In this document: positions 10,268-20,879 of the stretch, one piece after another
Numbering within the stretch: position 1 is the first letter of the stretch
Layout of the letters: every line of letters begins with the position of its first letter
NCBI GenBank assembly: GCA_001603035.1
Contig: LVAS01000059.1
Location: 240,474 to 304,473 of the forward strand
DNA: 64,000 bases
Direction: 5' to 3'
Origin: Clostridiales bacterium Firm_13
Lineage (GTDB): Bacteria; Bacillota; Clostridia; Saccharofermentanales; Saccharofermentanaceae
The notes under the pieces: model-generated
What the model was told of the DNA's origin: nothing
Seen by the model: the letters and a program-made list of their open reading frames with translations, nothing else
Database searches by the model: none
Translations under genes and position numbers: made by a program

Positions 10268-10769
10268 TTTCTCTTGACCTCCTGGAGTCATCCAACACAA
10301 ATCGCTTATGCTCTTCTTCACTGTACTTTCGGTATTGCTCCTCAAGCATCGAATCGATATTCTTCACCATATCCGCCAACATCAACTGTTGGTCGGGACG
10401 AAGCGGATCCATAATCCGCTTGACAAGAAGCGTGTGAAACTTGGAATGAATTCTGTACGCAAGCTTGCCCTTTCGTGTAAGACAGATGCGGACGACGCGT
10501 CTGTCCTTCGTGTCCCGGTTCCGCTCAACGTAGCCCTTGCGCACAAGACGGTCAATCGCTACGGTCAGTGTACCGGTTGTAATTCCGAGACGGGTCGCGG
10601 TCTCGCTCATCGCGGGAGAATCATACGGACCGATCGATTCGATCGTATGAAGCTCGGCGATCGAAAGATCCGGGAAATAGCCCTTGGATAAAGCCTTTTC
10701 CTCGGTGAGAAGCACACTGTCAAAGATATGAAGAAGGTTAAGAGCGAAATCCTGTTCGGCAGTATTCAC
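10260..10769 (-). CDS. MarR-family transcriptional regulator, FabT-like
   Basis: wHTH with IDRLVRKGYVERNRDTKDRRVVRICLTRKG. GTG start inferred after GGGGGG; ORF track start is 10790. Adjacent to the ACP gene. Confidence 0.85.
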   Translation of the reverse strand: MNTAEQDFALNLLHIFDSVLLTEEKALSKGYFPDLSIAELHTIESIGPYDSPAMSETATRLGITTGTLTVAIDRLVRKGYVERNRDTKDRRVVRICLTRKGKLAYRIHSKFHTLLVKRIMDPLRPDQQLMLADMVKNIDSMLEEQYRKYSEEEHKRFVLDDSRRSRENV

Positions 10770-10879
10770 ATCGCATCCCCCCTTAATCACCTTGCTGCGG
10801 CGACTGTCTTTGTCACCTTTTCCATATTATCTTACGCCATTTTTACAACCTTGACAACATCACGTCCACGGAGTGAAAA

Positions 10880-11380
10880 TCACAATTCGGCAAGCGAGAT
10901 TCGACCGGTTGAAAGAGTCTTCGGCACATCGATAACCCTTTGATTCGAGGATCCCCGGAAGCGAAGATCGAGTGACTTTCTCTTCTCGTCAAATCGTCCG
11001 TCAACGAGAATATCCGTCGCAAGAAGAAGCGCCGAATATCCCCGTCGCTCCTCGGAAAGGGTCAGAAGTTCCTCCATTGTGTATCCCGAATAAACCATCA
11101 CATGCAAACCTCTTGCGCGCACCGCCTCGGCGACGACGGCAAGCTCGGCCGCCTGCATAAAGGGCTCTCCCCCGCTGAATGTCACGCCGTCCAACAAAGG
11201 GTTCGCCAGAATATCGGCAATTATTCTCTCCTCGGACTCGAGATACCCATCCGTGAAGGAATGGCTCTCCGGGTTGTGACAACCGGGACAATAGTGAGGA
11301 CAGCCTTGCGTAAAAATCGCATAGCGAATCCCCGGCCCGTCCGTTATCGATTCGGTCACTTTCCCGAATAAACGAAGCAT
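10880..11380 (-). CDS. nrdG: Anaerobic ribonucleoside-triphosphate reductase activating protein
   Basis: ITDGPGIRYAIFTQGCPHYCPGCHNPESH (radical SAM CxxxCxxC-type) and GVTFSGGEPF. Confidence 0.87.
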   Translation of the reverse strand: MLRLFGKVTESITDGPGIRYAIFTQGCPHYCPGCHNPESHSFTDGYLESEERIIADILANPLLDGVTFSGGEPFMQAAELAVVAEAVRARGLHVMVYSGYTMEELLTLSEERRGYSALLLATDILVDGRFDEKRKSLDLRFRGSSNQRVIDVPKTLSTGRISLAEL

Positions 11381-11386
11381 ATTGAA

Positions 11387-12115
11387 TCAGATCTCCTTCA
11401 AATCGGTATAATTCGGGAAAACACCGGTAAATAGCCCGGTTCGCGTCACGCGGCAGTTCGCGGCCGCATCCTCATCATAAGCGAAATGGCGAGTCACCGC
11501 GGAAAGGAATAGATCCGGTCGCAGATTCTCTCTGGATCCCGCACGGAAAAGAAGACAAACCGCGTCTTCCCCCTTCGCATCGTCCGCCGTCAAATCCATC
11601 AAAATCAAAGGACGGATATCCACCTCTCGCGTCTCCCCTTTTGAGATCTTTGTGACCAAAAGAGAGTCGGCTTCTAGGGCTCGCTTTACATAGGGAAGAA
11701 TCTGCGGTGCCTCAAATCGATACGACGCGGATGTCACCGCCGCCATAACGCTGCCGGTTCCTTCCGGAACAACAACGCCGTCAACCGTCCAGAGATCCGG
11801 CGGCAGAAATCGATTCATCTCTCGAATGACCTGTTCCGGGGGAACCGGTACGGAGAACGCGATATCGACATAATCGGACTCGGTCGAAATTCCCACGCCG
11901 AGCGGCAACGCAAATACGAGGACCGGACGAGGATTATAGCCTTGCGTATGAAGAAGCGGAAGCTCAGTTCTTCGAATCGCCCTTTCAAAGGTCCGCATCA
12001 GATCCAGATGACCGATATATGACAAGCTTCCTTTGCGCGCAAAGCGAATTCGGCAAATGTATTGGGTCTGATGCTGCTGTGTCGTCATTTCCCGTTCACG
12101 ATCTTTCGCGTTCAT
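11387..12115 (-). CDS. TIGR03936-type radical SAM-associated protein (DUF2344)
   Basis: YICRIRFARKGSLSYIGHLDLMRTFERAIRRTELPLLHTQGYNPRP; next to a TIGR03960-type gene. Confidence 0.85.
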   Translation of the reverse strand: MNAKDREREMTTQQHQTQYICRIRFARKGSLSYIGHLDLMRTFERAIRRTELPLLHTQGYNPRPVLVFALPLGVGISTESDYVDIAFSVPVPPEQVIREMNRFLPPDLWTVDGVVVPEGTGSVMAAVTSASYRFEAPQILPYVKRALEADSLLVTKISKGETREVDIRPLILMDLTADDAKGEDAVCLLFRAGSRENLRPDLFLSAVTRHFAYDEDAAANCRVTRTGLFTGVFPNYTDLKEI

Positions 12116-14015
12116 AGCAAACACCTCCTCCGAAGCAATCGGCACCGCAAGCAGAGCAAGATTCGCGGCAAGGCGGGGTCACGATTCCTTGCTCGGCTCT
12201 CTTCTTTTCGCGAAGCAGAAACTCTTTTTTCACGCCGCAATCAATGTGATCCCACGGAAAAATTTCGTCTTCTTCACGGCGTCGGCTGTAAAAATCCATC
12301 GAGAGGCCCGCTTCTTCCAAAAGAGAAACCCATCCGGAATAAGAAAAACAGTCGTCCCACGAGTCGAAGATATATCCTTTTCGGTAACCCTTCTCAAGGA
12401 CGTCGGCGAGTCGTCTGTCTCCTCTGGACATGACCACTTCCCAACAGGATGTATCCAGATCGTGCCAAATGTACTTGATGTTCCGGCTCCGAAGCTTCTC
12501 TCGCAGAAGCGATTGTTTGCGTTGAAATGCTTCGAGGGAGTCCTGCGGTTCCCATTGAAACGGAGTAAACGGTTTGGGAATATACATCGAGGTTGATACC
12601 GTAATCTCGAGTTTCCGAAGTCTTGTCCCGAGGCGCCTTGCGACATCAAAATAGAGTTGTTCGATTTTGCGGACAAGGTCGGAAATCCCGATGACATCTT
12701 CTTCGGTCTCACTCGGAAGGCCCAACATAAAATACAGTTTGACGGAACTCCAACCGCCTTGAAAAGCAAGATCAAGCGACGAAAGAATATCTTCTTCCGA
12801 GATGCCTTTGTTAATGACGTCGCGAAGTCGCTGCGTCCCCGCTTCAGGCGCGAAGGTAAGTCCGCTCTTTCTGGTACTGGAGACCTTCTCCATCAAATCG
12901 AGTGAGAAAGAGTCAACGCGAAGCGAAGGCAATGAGAGGCTCGTATGATGTCCGTCGAAAGCTTCGATTAATCCGTCGGTCAGCGGCGACAAATCGGTGA
13001 AGTCACTTGTTGAGAGCGAGAGCATTCCCAGTTCGTCGCAACCCGTGGATTGTTCCAGAGCGATTCCCTGTTCGAGGAGCGTCTCCGCCGATTTTTCCCG
13101 GACCGGGCGGTACAGAAATCCCGCTTGGCAGAAACGGCATCCCCGAATACAACCGCGAAAAAGTTCGAGGTATGCCCGATCATGAACGATCCGGGTGTTG
13201 GTTACGATCGTTTCCGTCGGATAAGAGACAGCGTCAAGGTCGAGTATGATGCGTTTCTGAATCACGGAAGGTATGCCTGCCCGATTCGGAAGAACCGATT
13301 GTACGGTACCGTCCGCACGGTAAGAAACATCATAAAAGGAAGGGACATACACACCCGGAATCGACGCGGCTTGTAAAAGGAATTCCTCTCTTGTCATCGG
13401 ATGATCCGTCTTCGCCGAGAGCTTCTTCTTCTTTGCCAAGTCCGTCAGCTCAAGGATCATCTCCTCCCCTTCTCCGATCATAATCAAATCAAAAAACGGG
13501 GCAACCGGTTCGGAGTTATAGACGACGGGGCCCCCCGCTACGACGATCGGATCCGTCTCGGTCCGATCGGCACTCCGAAGCGGAATCCCGCCGAGCTCAA
13601 GCATTTGCAGTACGTTCGTATAACAGAGTTCATACTGAAGCGTAAACCCGACAATATCAAACTCGCACAGAGGCGACCCGGATTCTAGCGCAAAGAGCGG
13701 AATTTTCTTCTCGCGAAGGATCGCATCCATGTCTTTCCAAGGCGAGAACGCTCGCTCACACCAGACATCCGGCGAAGAATTGAGTACGTGATACAGAATA
13801 CGAAGGGCAAGATTACTCATGCCGATTTCATAAATATCCGGAAAGCAGAATGCAAATCGAACCGTATCCGTCCGTCCGGTCGCGATCAGTTCCGACAAAA
13901 CCTCCGACTTAATAATCGCGCCCCATTCCCCGCCTGTATATCTTGCGGGGTTCTGGACCGCCATCAGATCGCGGTGTTGCAGAGTGACCGGATGATAGGA
14001 ATGTTGCAGACTCAT
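12096..14015 (-). CDS. TIGR03960-type B12-binding radical SAM protein
   Basis: NPARYTGGEWGAIIK N-terminus; RGCIRGCRFCQAGFLYRPVREKS radical SAM motif. Confidence 0.88.
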   Translation of the reverse strand: MSLQHSYHPVTLQHRDLMAVQNPARYTGGEWGAIIKSEVLSELIATGRTDTVRFAFCFPDIYEIGMSNLALRILYHVLNSSPDVWCERAFSPWKDMDAILREKKIPLFALESGSPLCEFDIVGFTLQYELCYTNVLQMLELGGIPLRSADRTETDPIVVAGGPVVYNSEPVAPFFDLIMIGEGEEMILELTDLAKKKKLSAKTDHPMTREEFLLQAASIPGVYVPSFYDVSYRADGTVQSVLPNRAGIPSVIQKRIILDLDAVSYPTETIVTNTRIVHDRAYLELFRGCIRGCRFCQAGFLYRPVREKSAETLLEQGIALEQSTGCDELGMLSLSTSDFTDLSPLTDGLIEAFDGHHTSLSLPSLRVDSFSLDLMEKVSSTRKSGLTFAPEAGTQRLRDVINKGISEEDILSSLDLAFQGGWSSVKLYFMLGLPSETEEDVIGISDLVRKIEQLYFDVARRLGTRLRKLEITVSTSMYIPKPFTPFQWEPQDSLEAFQRKQSLLREKLRSRNIKYIWHDLDTSCWEVVMSRGDRRLADVLEKGYRKGYIFDSWDDCFSYSGWVSLLEEAGLSMDFYSRRREEDEIFPWDHIDCGVKKEFLLREKKRAEQGIVTPPCRESCSACGADCFGGGVCYERERS

Positions 14016-14707
14016 TTTTCCTCCTTCAACTGACGAACGGCATTCACAAAAGCAAATATCTTTTCCTTGTCTTTGCTGCCGTTTGTCTCGACTCCGCTCG
14101 ACACGTCGACGACTCCCGGTCGGATTCCGCGAATGGCCTCCGCGACACAGAAAGGAGATAATCCGCCGGCCAGAACAATCCGCTCCGTCGGTACATTTCG
14201 CGCCGCCAGAAAATCGGCCGCCGGCTTCTTCGGGAACAGGACTCCGCTCCCGCCGTCCGTCCCCCCCTTGACCGTATCGAGAATCAAGGCATCGGGAAGG
14301 AAGAGGTCCGGGAAGGAGAGAATTCGGTCTTCAATGTCGGCCGCCGTTCGCGCGTCAATCGGAACGGGAATACGCTGCCACAGAAAAGGCTTCACACCCA
14401 ATCGACGCAAAGCAGCCGTCAGGTTCACCCAAAAAAGCGGATCCGTATCCATATGAAGTTGGATCCCGTCTAACCCAATCTCGGCTGCGGTTTGGGCGAT
14501 CTCCTCCGGGGATTCTTTGGCAAACACGCCGACGGACTGAACGGAAGGTCGGAGCGCAGAAATAAGGCGAGAGGCTTCTTCCCTCGTGACGCGTCGACGC
14601 GAGGGCGTCAGAACGAATCCGGCATAATCCGCCCCGGCTTCATTCACAAACGAAATATCCTCGGATCTTCTGAGACCGCAAATCTTAATCCGTATATCGG
14701 CTGCCAT
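14012..14707 (-). CDS. trpF: Phosphoribosylanthranilate isomerase
   Basis: RIKICGLRRSEDI, LDTVKGGTDGGSG, LAGGLSP and GVVDVSSGVET motifs. Start at MAADIRIK, just inside the pgi terminator. Confidence 0.87.
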   Translation of the reverse strand: MAADIRIKICGLRRSEDISFVNEAGADYAGFVLTPSRRRVTREEASRLISALRPSVQSVGVFAKESPEEIAQTAAEIGLDGIQLHMDTDPLFWVNLTAALRRLGVKPFLWQRIPVPIDARTAADIEDRILSFPDLFLPDALILDTVKGGTDGGSGVLFPKKPAADFLAARNVPTERIVLAGGLSPFCVAEAIRGIRPGVVDVSSGVETNGSKDKEKIFAFVNAVRQLKEEK

Positions 14708-14723
14708 CTCCCTCTCCTCTTTC

Positions 14724-14772
14724 AAAAAAGACGCAGGCAAATCGAACTGCTTTACGCAGAGGATTTGCCTGC
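14724..14772 (-). terminator. Rho-independent terminator downstream of pgi
   Basis: GCAGGCAAATC...GATTTGCCTGC stem followed by GTCTTTTTT on the minus strand. Confidence 0.75.
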
Positions 14773-14798
14773 GCTGTCATCATTTGTCGTGGATGCGG

Positions 14799-16154
14799 TT
14801 ATCCGTTCTCGCCTGCCAGCCGCTTCTCGAGAAGTTCCTTCTGCTTCTCGTAGCCGGGCTTGCCTAAAAGAGCGAACATGTTCTTCTTATAGGCTTCAAC
14901 ACCGGGCTGATTAAAGGGATTGACCGCGAGAAGGTATCCGGAAATCGCGCAGGCCTTCTCAAAAAAGTAGACCGTCTGACCGAACCAGTAAGGCGTAATC
15001 TCCGGCAGGTGCAAGATAAGATTCGGAACCTTACCGTCGACATGCGCGAGAACGGTGCCCTGCATCGCCTTCAAATTGACCTCATTCATATCCATTCCGG
15101 AAAGGAAATTGAGACCGTCAAGATTGTCCTTGTCGTCGGGAATCGTAAACGTCCTTCTCGCCTTGTCGATCTGAACGACCGTTTCAAAAAGAATGCGCTG
15201 CCCATCCTGGACATATTGCCCCATCGAATGAAGGTCTGTCGTATTGTCGACGCCGGCGGGAAAAATGCCGCGGCCGTCCTTGCCTTCGGACTCTCCGAAA
15301 AGTTGCTTCCACCACTCCGTCATGAAGTGAAAAGACGGCTCATAATTCACCATGATCTCGGTCGAGTATCCTCCGCGAAGCAAGCAATTGCGAACGGCGG
15401 CATACCGATAGCAGGGATTCTCCGTTACGGAAGGTTTGCGGTAAAGCGCACTCGCGTCTTTTGCCCCTTTCATGATCTCGCGGATATCAATCCCCGCGAC
15501 GGCGATCGGAAGAAGTCCGACCGCGGTGAGAACCGAAAAGCGGCCTCCGACATCGTCCGGAACAACAAAAGACTCGTATCCTTCTTCGTCCGCAAGACCT
15601 TTGAGCGCGCCGCGCGACTTGTCTGTCGTAGCGTAGATTCTTCCTCTCGCGCCTTCTTTGCCGTATTTCTCTTCCATATAGGCGCGAAACACGCGAAATG
15701 CGATCGCCGGCTCCGTCGTGGTGCCGGACTTGGAAATGATATTGACAGAAACATCCTTGCCTTCGAGAAGATCAAAAAGATCCGCGAGGTATGTCGCACT
15801 GATCGAGTTACCGCAGAAAAGAACCTGAGGTGCCTTTCTTACTTTCTTCGAGGCGATATTGGCAAACGAATGGGAAAGGAGTTCGATCGCCGCGCGAGCG
15901 CCCAAGTAGGATCCGCCGATCCCGATAACAATAAGAACATCGGAATCCTTGCGAATTTTGGCGGCCGCTTTGCGGATGCGCGCAAATTCATCTTTATCGA
16001 ACTTGGAAGGAAGATCGAGCCAGCCGAGAAAGTCGTTCCCGGGGCCGTTCTTCTTGTGCAGCATATCGTGTGCCTGCTTCACCTGCGGTTCAAGTCTCTC
16101 AATCTGTTCGTCAGAAATAAACGGAAGAACATTCTTTGTATCCAGCGTAATCAT
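14799..16154 (-). CDS. pgi: Glucose-6-phosphate isomerase
   Basis: [26 protein letters not shown] and [14 protein letters not shown] motifs. Confidence 0.93.
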   Translation of the reverse strand: MITLDTKNVLPFISDEQIERLEPQVKQAHDMLHKKNGPGNDFLGWLDLPSKFDKDEFARIRKAAAKIRKDSDVLIVIGIGGSYLGARAAIELLSHSFANIASKKVRKAPQVLFCGNSISATYLADLFDLLEGKDVSVNIISKSGTTTEPAIAFRVFRAYMEEKYGKEGARGRIYATTDKSRGALKGLADEEGYESFVVPDDVGGRFSVLTAVGLLPIAVAGIDIREIMKGAKDASALYRKPSVTENPCYRYAAVRNCLLRGGYSTEIMVNYEPSFHFMTEWWKQLFGESEGKDGRGIFPAGVDNTTDLHSMGQYVQDGQRILFETVVQIDKARRTFTIPDDKDNLDGLNFLSGMDMNEVNLKAMQGTVLAHVDGKVPNLILHLPEITPYWFGQTVYFFEKACAISGYLLAVNPFNQPGVEAYKKNMFALLGKPGYEKQKELLEKRLAGENG

Positions 16155-16360
16155 GGTCTTCTCCTGTCTTTCACATTGAATTCATATGCAAAGAAAACGT
16201 CCCCCGAAACGATTTTCCCACATTCCCCGATAGTATAGCATTTTCACGCGGAAAGTGGGAATACGTTCGAAAAGGTCCGAAGAAAGAATCTGCGGACGCA
16301 CCTAAATCATAAGAAATCCGTTATAATACGAGAAAAAAAGAAGAGGCGAGGTGTGTCATC

Positions 16361-16912
16361 TTGGCGGAAAAGGAACTCCCGAACGGCAAGCTCATCATCC
16401 TTTTTATGCTGTCAAACGCCAGAAGTATCCCATCGGCGGACCTTCTTGCTTGGGCGCTTGAATCGCTGTACTTCGATTACTTCACTTTTGCGCAAGCCCG
16501 TGCCGAGCTTCTTCGCGATCACCTGATTACGGAATATGTCCGGAAGGGCGAAACGAGGATAGATTCGTCCGGGCGCCCGATTGAACTCTGCGATATTACG
16601 CCGGACGGAGAAGTTATCTTGAACCAGCTTATGTTCTCACTTCCTTCCGGCGTTCGTTCCTACCTCTCTTCCTCCTCCGCAGATTGGAAGAAGAAAACAC
16701 TCCGTGAATCGAGCGTGCTCGCATCCTATCGTCCTGACGCCAACGGCGCATTTCAGGTTAAGCTTACGCTTCTCGACGGTGCGAGAATGTCCGCCGACAT
16801 CACGCTTACGGCGCCTGACGAAGCCACCGCAGAAAAGATGTGCCGGCGTTGGAAAGAATCCACCGCCGGCATCTATACCGCATTATTATCCGAATTGCAA
16901 TCCGGCGAGTGA
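16361..16912 (+). CDS. DUF4364 family protein
   Basis: 183 aa wHTH-like protein opening KLIILFMLSNARSIPSADLLAWALE, as in DUF4364. TTG start. Confidence 0.7.
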   Translation: MAEKELPNGKLIILFMLSNARSIPSADLLAWALESLYFDYFTFAQARAELLRDHLITEYVRKGETRIDSSGRPIELCDITPDGEVILNQLMFSLPSGVRSYLSSSSADWKKKTLRESSVLASYRPDANGAFQVKLTLLDGARMSADITLTAPDEATAEKMCRRWKESTAGIYTALLSELQSGE

Positions 16913-16913
16913 A

Positions 16914-18110
16914 TCAGAGCTTCAGGAGTTTCTCCGCAAGTTCATCCGCGTAGGTGTCCAGCTTCTCCAAATCCTTCTCATCGGGAAGTCCCTCGACCAG
17001 AAGAGGGGGCAGCCTCTCCGCCTTCTTAAAGCCGGGCGTAAGCGAGTCAAAGACTTCGGCAATCTTCGTCCCCCACCCATACGAACCGACAAGTCCGATG
17101 AATCTCGTCTTCGGGCGTAAAGCGGACGACAGAAGCGCGCAATATGCGCCCGCAGGATGAGGCCCACCGAGAACGGTCGGCATCGCGAAAATAACGGCGC
17201 CCGCCGTCGCAAGATCACTCATCACGTGTCCGGCTTCGGTTGAAAGACTGTCCGGAGATTCTCCCAGATTACGGCAAATGACCGACAATCCGTGAGAGGC
17301 TAATCGACACGTAAGCCGATCCACCATAAGACACGTACTCTCATGCATGCTGACATACGGAATAACAACCGATTTGTTGACGCGGTCGCTTGTCCACTCC
17401 AAATACTTTTTGAGAATCAGAGACGGGTCATTCCATACGGGGCCGTGCGCCGAAGCGATCATCCGCGGTGAAAGTTCGGCGACCTTCTCCGCATACTTTC
17501 TCACTTGCGGGACAAAAGGCATCATAATCTCCGCAAAATAGGCAAGAGCCGCAGCCTTAATCTCATAACTGTCTGTGGCAAACACGCGAGTGAACGAATA
17601 GTGTGAACCGAAAAGGTCACTTGAGAAGAGAATACGGCTCTCCTTATCGAAGACCATCGTGTTATCCGGCCAGTGCGCGAACGGAATCTTCATAAATGTC
17701 AGACTGTGATCGCCGAGATCGAGTTCTTCGCCCTCGTTCATAATCAGGAACGCGTCTTCTTGAATATGCATGTGCGTCCGCATGAGTTTGGCGACATTCG
17801 AGGTTGCCACAAGCTGCGCGCCGGGAAAATGTCCGCGTAAACGCGCGAGTGAACCCGAGTGGTCTTGTTCGGTATGGAGGACGACGATGTAGTCGATTGA
17901 ATCGACCCCCAGATTCTTGAGTTTCGCAAGATAGACGTCAAAGAATTCCGGGTCGACGGTGTCGATCAGCGCGGTCTTCTTCGACCCACGAATAAAATAC
18001 GAATTATAAGATGTCCCGTGGGGCGTCGGCATCAGGCAATCGAACATCTTTCTGTCCGGATGCTGAACTCCGACATATTGAATATTCTTACTGATAGAGA
18101 TTGTCGGCAT
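16914..18110 (-). CDS. A-type flavodiiron protein
   Basis: HTEQDHSGS diiron ligands and a C-terminal flavodoxin domain. Start at MPTISISKN; rubredoxin gene adjacent. Confidence 0.9.
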   Translation of the reverse strand: MPTISISKNIQYVGVQHPDRKMFDCLMPTPHGTSYNSYFIRGSKKTALIDTVDPEFFDVYLAKLKNLGVDSIDYIVVLHTEQDHSGSLARLRGHFPGAQLVATSNVAKLMRTHMHIQEDAFLIMNEGEELDLGDHSLTFMKIPFAHWPDNTMVFDKESRILFSSDLFGSHYSFTRVFATDSYEIKAAALAYFAEIMMPFVPQVRKYAEKVAELSPRMIASAHGPVWNDPSLILKKYLEWTSDRVNKSVVIPYVSMHESTCLMVDRLTCRLASHGLSVICRNLGESPDSLSTEAGHVMSDLATAGAVIFAMPTVLGGPHPAGAYCALLSSALRPKTRFIGLVGSYGWGTKIAEVFDSLTPGFKKAERLPPLLVEGLPDEKDLEKLDTYADELAEKLLKL

Positions 18111-18251
18111 AGAATCCTCCTGAGCAATATAGATCGGGCGCGTACGTATAATTCGAAACCCGCCCATAGAAAGAGGCGGCTGTTCAGCGGTTCCCCGCGT
18201 CGGCAGCAGCCTCCCGAATGACATCGTAAAAATGTCGAGGGGAAAAGACAG

Positions 18252-18410
18252 TTACGCGGGGCTGAAGGAATCCTTCGTCGCTCCGCAGACCGGGCACACC
18301 CAATCTTCCGGAAGATCCTCAAATGCCGTTCCCGGTGCAATGCCGTTATCGGGGTCACCGACTTCCGGATCATACTCATAGCCGCAAAGATCGCAAACGT
18401 ACTTCTGCAT
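18252..18410 (-). CDS. Rubredoxin (52 aa, below the ORF track cutoff)
   Basis: Minus-strand translation [52 protein letters not shown] with two CxxCG motifs. Confidence 0.95.
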   Translation of the reverse strand: MQKYVCDLCGYEYDPEVGDPDNGIAPGTAFEDLPEDWVCPVCGATKDSFSPA

Positions 18411-18511
18411 AGAAAAAGCCTCCTATCAAGAATGATAAAATCATTATACACGAGGTTCAATGAGAAATCATGCCAAAATAGAAATGATTTTAAAGAATGC
18501 CCCGAAAGCGA

Positions 18512-19780
18512 TCAATCAATATACTCGAATTCCAAATCATACATCCGAACCGGGTCGCCTTCCTTTACGCCCGCCGCGTTGAGCGCATCAATCACACCCT
18601 TTTTGCGAATCAGTCGTTGAAAATACGTGAGCGAGTCCGAATCGTCAAAATTCGTCGAGTCAACGAGATTCTTAATCCACGGTCCGGTAACGACAAAGAC
18701 ATCGCCGTCCTTTTCAATGCCGAAGAGATCCTCTTTTTCAAGCGTATAGCGCTTCTCCTCGACAGTCTCCTTAAGGAGAACGGTCTTCGGCAGTGCGTCG
18801 AGCATTCTCTTGGTCGCCCGCATCAGCGCCTCCGTACCATCCGCGATCGCCGCGCTGATCGGATAGACTTCAAATCCTCTCCTATGCATCTCCGTCATGA
18901 AAACCGCAAGCGCGTCCGGATCTGCCTGATCGATCTTGTTAGCGGCGATAATCTGCGGCCTCGATTCAAGAATCGGATTAAAAAGAGCAAGCTCCATCTG
19001 AATCCGATCGACGTCGTCGATCGGATCTCTGCCTTCACTTCCGGATACGTCGACAACATGAATGAGGAGTCTGGTGCGTTCAATGTGTCGAAGAAAGTCA
19101 TGGCCGAGACCGGCGCCTTCATGCGCGCCTTCGATCAGTCCCGGAATATCGGCGAGGACAAAGCTTCCGTCGTCAACATAGACGACGCCGAGCATCGGAT
19201 CGATCGTGGTGAAATGATAATCCGCCACTTTCGGGCGCGCCGCGGTTACAACCGACAAGAGAGTCGATTTGCCGACATTGGGAAAACCGACAAGGCCGAC
19301 ATCCGCAAGGAGTTTCAGTTCGACAACAAGGTCAAATTCCTCACCGGGAATTCCGGCACGGGCAAAGTTCGGCGCCTGGCGAACCGAATTGGAGAAATGA
19401 ATGTTGCCTTGGCCGCCGCGGCCGCCTTTGGCGATAACCGCTTCTTGTCCCGCCTCCGCGAAATCCGCGATGATTCTCCCCGTCTCCGCTTCTGTGACAA
19501 GGGTTCCGACAGGTACCGCGATCCGAAGATCCTCGGCCCCCCGCCCATACATCTTACGGTTCATGCCCTTCTCTCCGTCCGGCGCCACAAACTTGCGCTT
19601 GAATCGGAAACTCTGAAGAGTCGAAAGGTCGTCCGTCGCATAAAAGACAACATCGCCGCCCTTTCCGCCGTCGCCGCCGTCCGGGCCGCCGTTTGTAACG
19701 TACTTCTCCCGGTGAAACGACACCATTCCGTTCCCGCCGTCACCGGCTTTGACGTAGATCTTCGCATAATCGATCAACAT
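18512..19780 (-). CDS. obgE: Obg family GTPase
   Basis: Glycine-rich Obg fold (AGDGGNGMVSFHREKYV) and GFPNVGKSTLL; C-terminal OCT domain. Confidence 0.95.
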   Translation of the reverse strand: MLIDYAKIYVKAGDGGNGMVSFHREKYVTNGGPDGGDGGKGGDVVFYATDDLSTLQSFRFKRKFVAPDGEKGMNRKMYGRGAEDLRIAVPVGTLVTEAETGRIIADFAEAGQEAVIAKGGRGGQGNIHFSNSVRQAPNFARAGIPGEEFDLVVELKLLADVGLVGFPNVGKSTLLSVVTAARPKVADYHFTTIDPMLGVVYVDDGSFVLADIPGLIEGAHEGAGLGHDFLRHIERTRLLIHVVDVSGSEGRDPIDDVDRIQMELALFNPILESRPQIIAANKIDQADPDALAVFMTEMHRRGFEVYPISAAIADGTEALMRATKRMLDALPKTVLLKETVEEKRYTLEKEDLFGIEKDGDVFVVTGPWIKNLVDSTNFDDSDSLTYFQRLIRKKGVIDALNAAGVKEGDPVRMYDLEFEYID

Positions 19781-19804
19781 GTTTCATTTACTCCTTCTGG
19801 CAAA

Positions 19805-19852
19805 GAAAAAAAGAGGCCAAGCCAATGAATACTCATCGGGCTTAAGCCTCTT
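19805..19852 (-). terminator. Rho-independent terminator after rpmA
   Basis: AGAGGC-AAGCC...GGCTT-GCCTCTTTTTTT on the minus strand. Confidence 0.65.
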
Positions 19853-19879
19853 ACGGATCCGATGGGAAAAACGAGGAAA

Positions 19880-20161
19880 TTACTCCGCCGGATAGACGCT
19901 GACCTGCTTCTTGTCGCGTCCGAGGCGCTCGTACTTGACGACGCCGTCAACTCGCGAATAAAGCGTGTCGTCCGAACCGATTCCGACGTTGACGCCGGGG
20001 TGGACTTTGGTTCCGCGCTGTCTGACAAGAATATTTCCCGCGATAACCGGCTGGCCGTCGCCCTTCTTCGCACCGAGACGCTTCGACTCGGAATCACGTC
20101 CGTTCTTTGTCGAGCCCATTCCCTTTTTATGTGCGAAGAGCTGTAAATTCATCTTAATCAT
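19880..20161 (-). CDS. rpmA: 50S ribosomal protein L27 with Prp-cleavable N-terminal extension
   Basis: [37 protein letters not shown]. Confidence 0.95.
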   Translation of the reverse strand: MIKMNLQLFAHKKGMGSTKNGRDSESKRLGAKKGDGQPVIAGNILVRQRGTKVHPGVNVGIGSDDTLYSRVDGVVKYERLGRDKKQVSVYPAE

Positions 20162-20546
20162 TGTTTACACCTCCTACATGTCGGGTTACTTCGTGTACCG
20201 TTAAAAACTGATCTCCGTATTGACTGCGAACCGAGTCCTCCAGTTGAAGGAGCCCGACTCGAATTGTGGCAAGGATCGTACCTGCTCTGGCATTCTGATC
20301 TGGATCAAGCCCTTTCGGGAGTCGAACTGTCATGCGGGGAACCGTGTCCCTGTCTGACCCTTCCCGGACGGTATAAAAACCTTCCGAACCGCAAATCGTC
20401 TGGATCGCTCCGATCGCCGTATACATCAGAGTGGAAACTCCGGCGCAAACAATGTCGGAACCCTCCGGAGCCATTCCGGAATGATCCTTCGCCGAGATCG
20501 AAAGAATCGATTGGTCGCTACCTCTAACAATCTCTACGTAAATCAT
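20154..20546 (-). CDS. prp: Ribosomal-processing cysteine protease Prp
   Basis: [21 protein letters not shown] His/Cys signature; located between rplU and rpmA. Confidence 0.9.
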   Translation of the reverse strand: MIYVEIVRGSDQSILSISAKDHSGMAPEGSDIVCAGVSTLMYTAIGAIQTICGSEGFYTVREGSDRDTVPRMTVRLPKGLDPDQNARAGTILATIRVGLLQLEDSVRSQYGDQFLTVHEVTRHVGGVNND

Positions 20547-20567
20547 GTCAAAGTCCTTCGGCCGTTA

Positions 20568-20876
20568 TCAGGCGTTGATCGCCGTGATACGAACCCGAGT
20601 ATAAGGCTGTCTGTGTCCGTTCTTCCGACGATAGCCCTTCTTGGCTTTGTACTTGAAGATCACAATCTTCTTGTTCTTGCCTTGCTTGACAATCTCGCCG
20701 GAGACCTTCGCGCCCTTCACAGACTCGCCGGCCTTGATGCCGGTATCGTCACCGATGGCAAGAACACTGTCGAACGTCACCGAATCTCCGGCCTCGCCCT
20801 CAAGCTTCTCGATAAAGATCTCTTCTCCGATGGCAACCTTATATTGCTTGCCACCTGTCAAAATAACTGCATACAT
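20568..20876 (-). CDS. rplU: 50S ribosomal protein L21
   Basis: [25 protein letters not shown] and [19 protein letters not shown]. Confidence 0.95.
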   Translation of the reverse strand: MYAVILTGGKQYKVAIGEEIFIEKLEGEAGDSVTFDSVLAIGDDTGIKAGESVKGAKVSGEIVKQGKNKKIVIFKYKAKKGYRRKNGHRQPYTRVRITAINA

Positions 20877-20879
20877 GAT

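Noticed and set aside
15009-16238. Other long antisense ORFs (e.g. 562-1377, 6207-7490, 15009-16238, 18497-19828, 55519-56859, 57179-58159)
   Set aside because: All lie opposite confident genes (addA, acyl-CoA ligase, pgi, obg, leuS, tartrate dehydrogenase-like) and have arginine-rich, domain-free translations.
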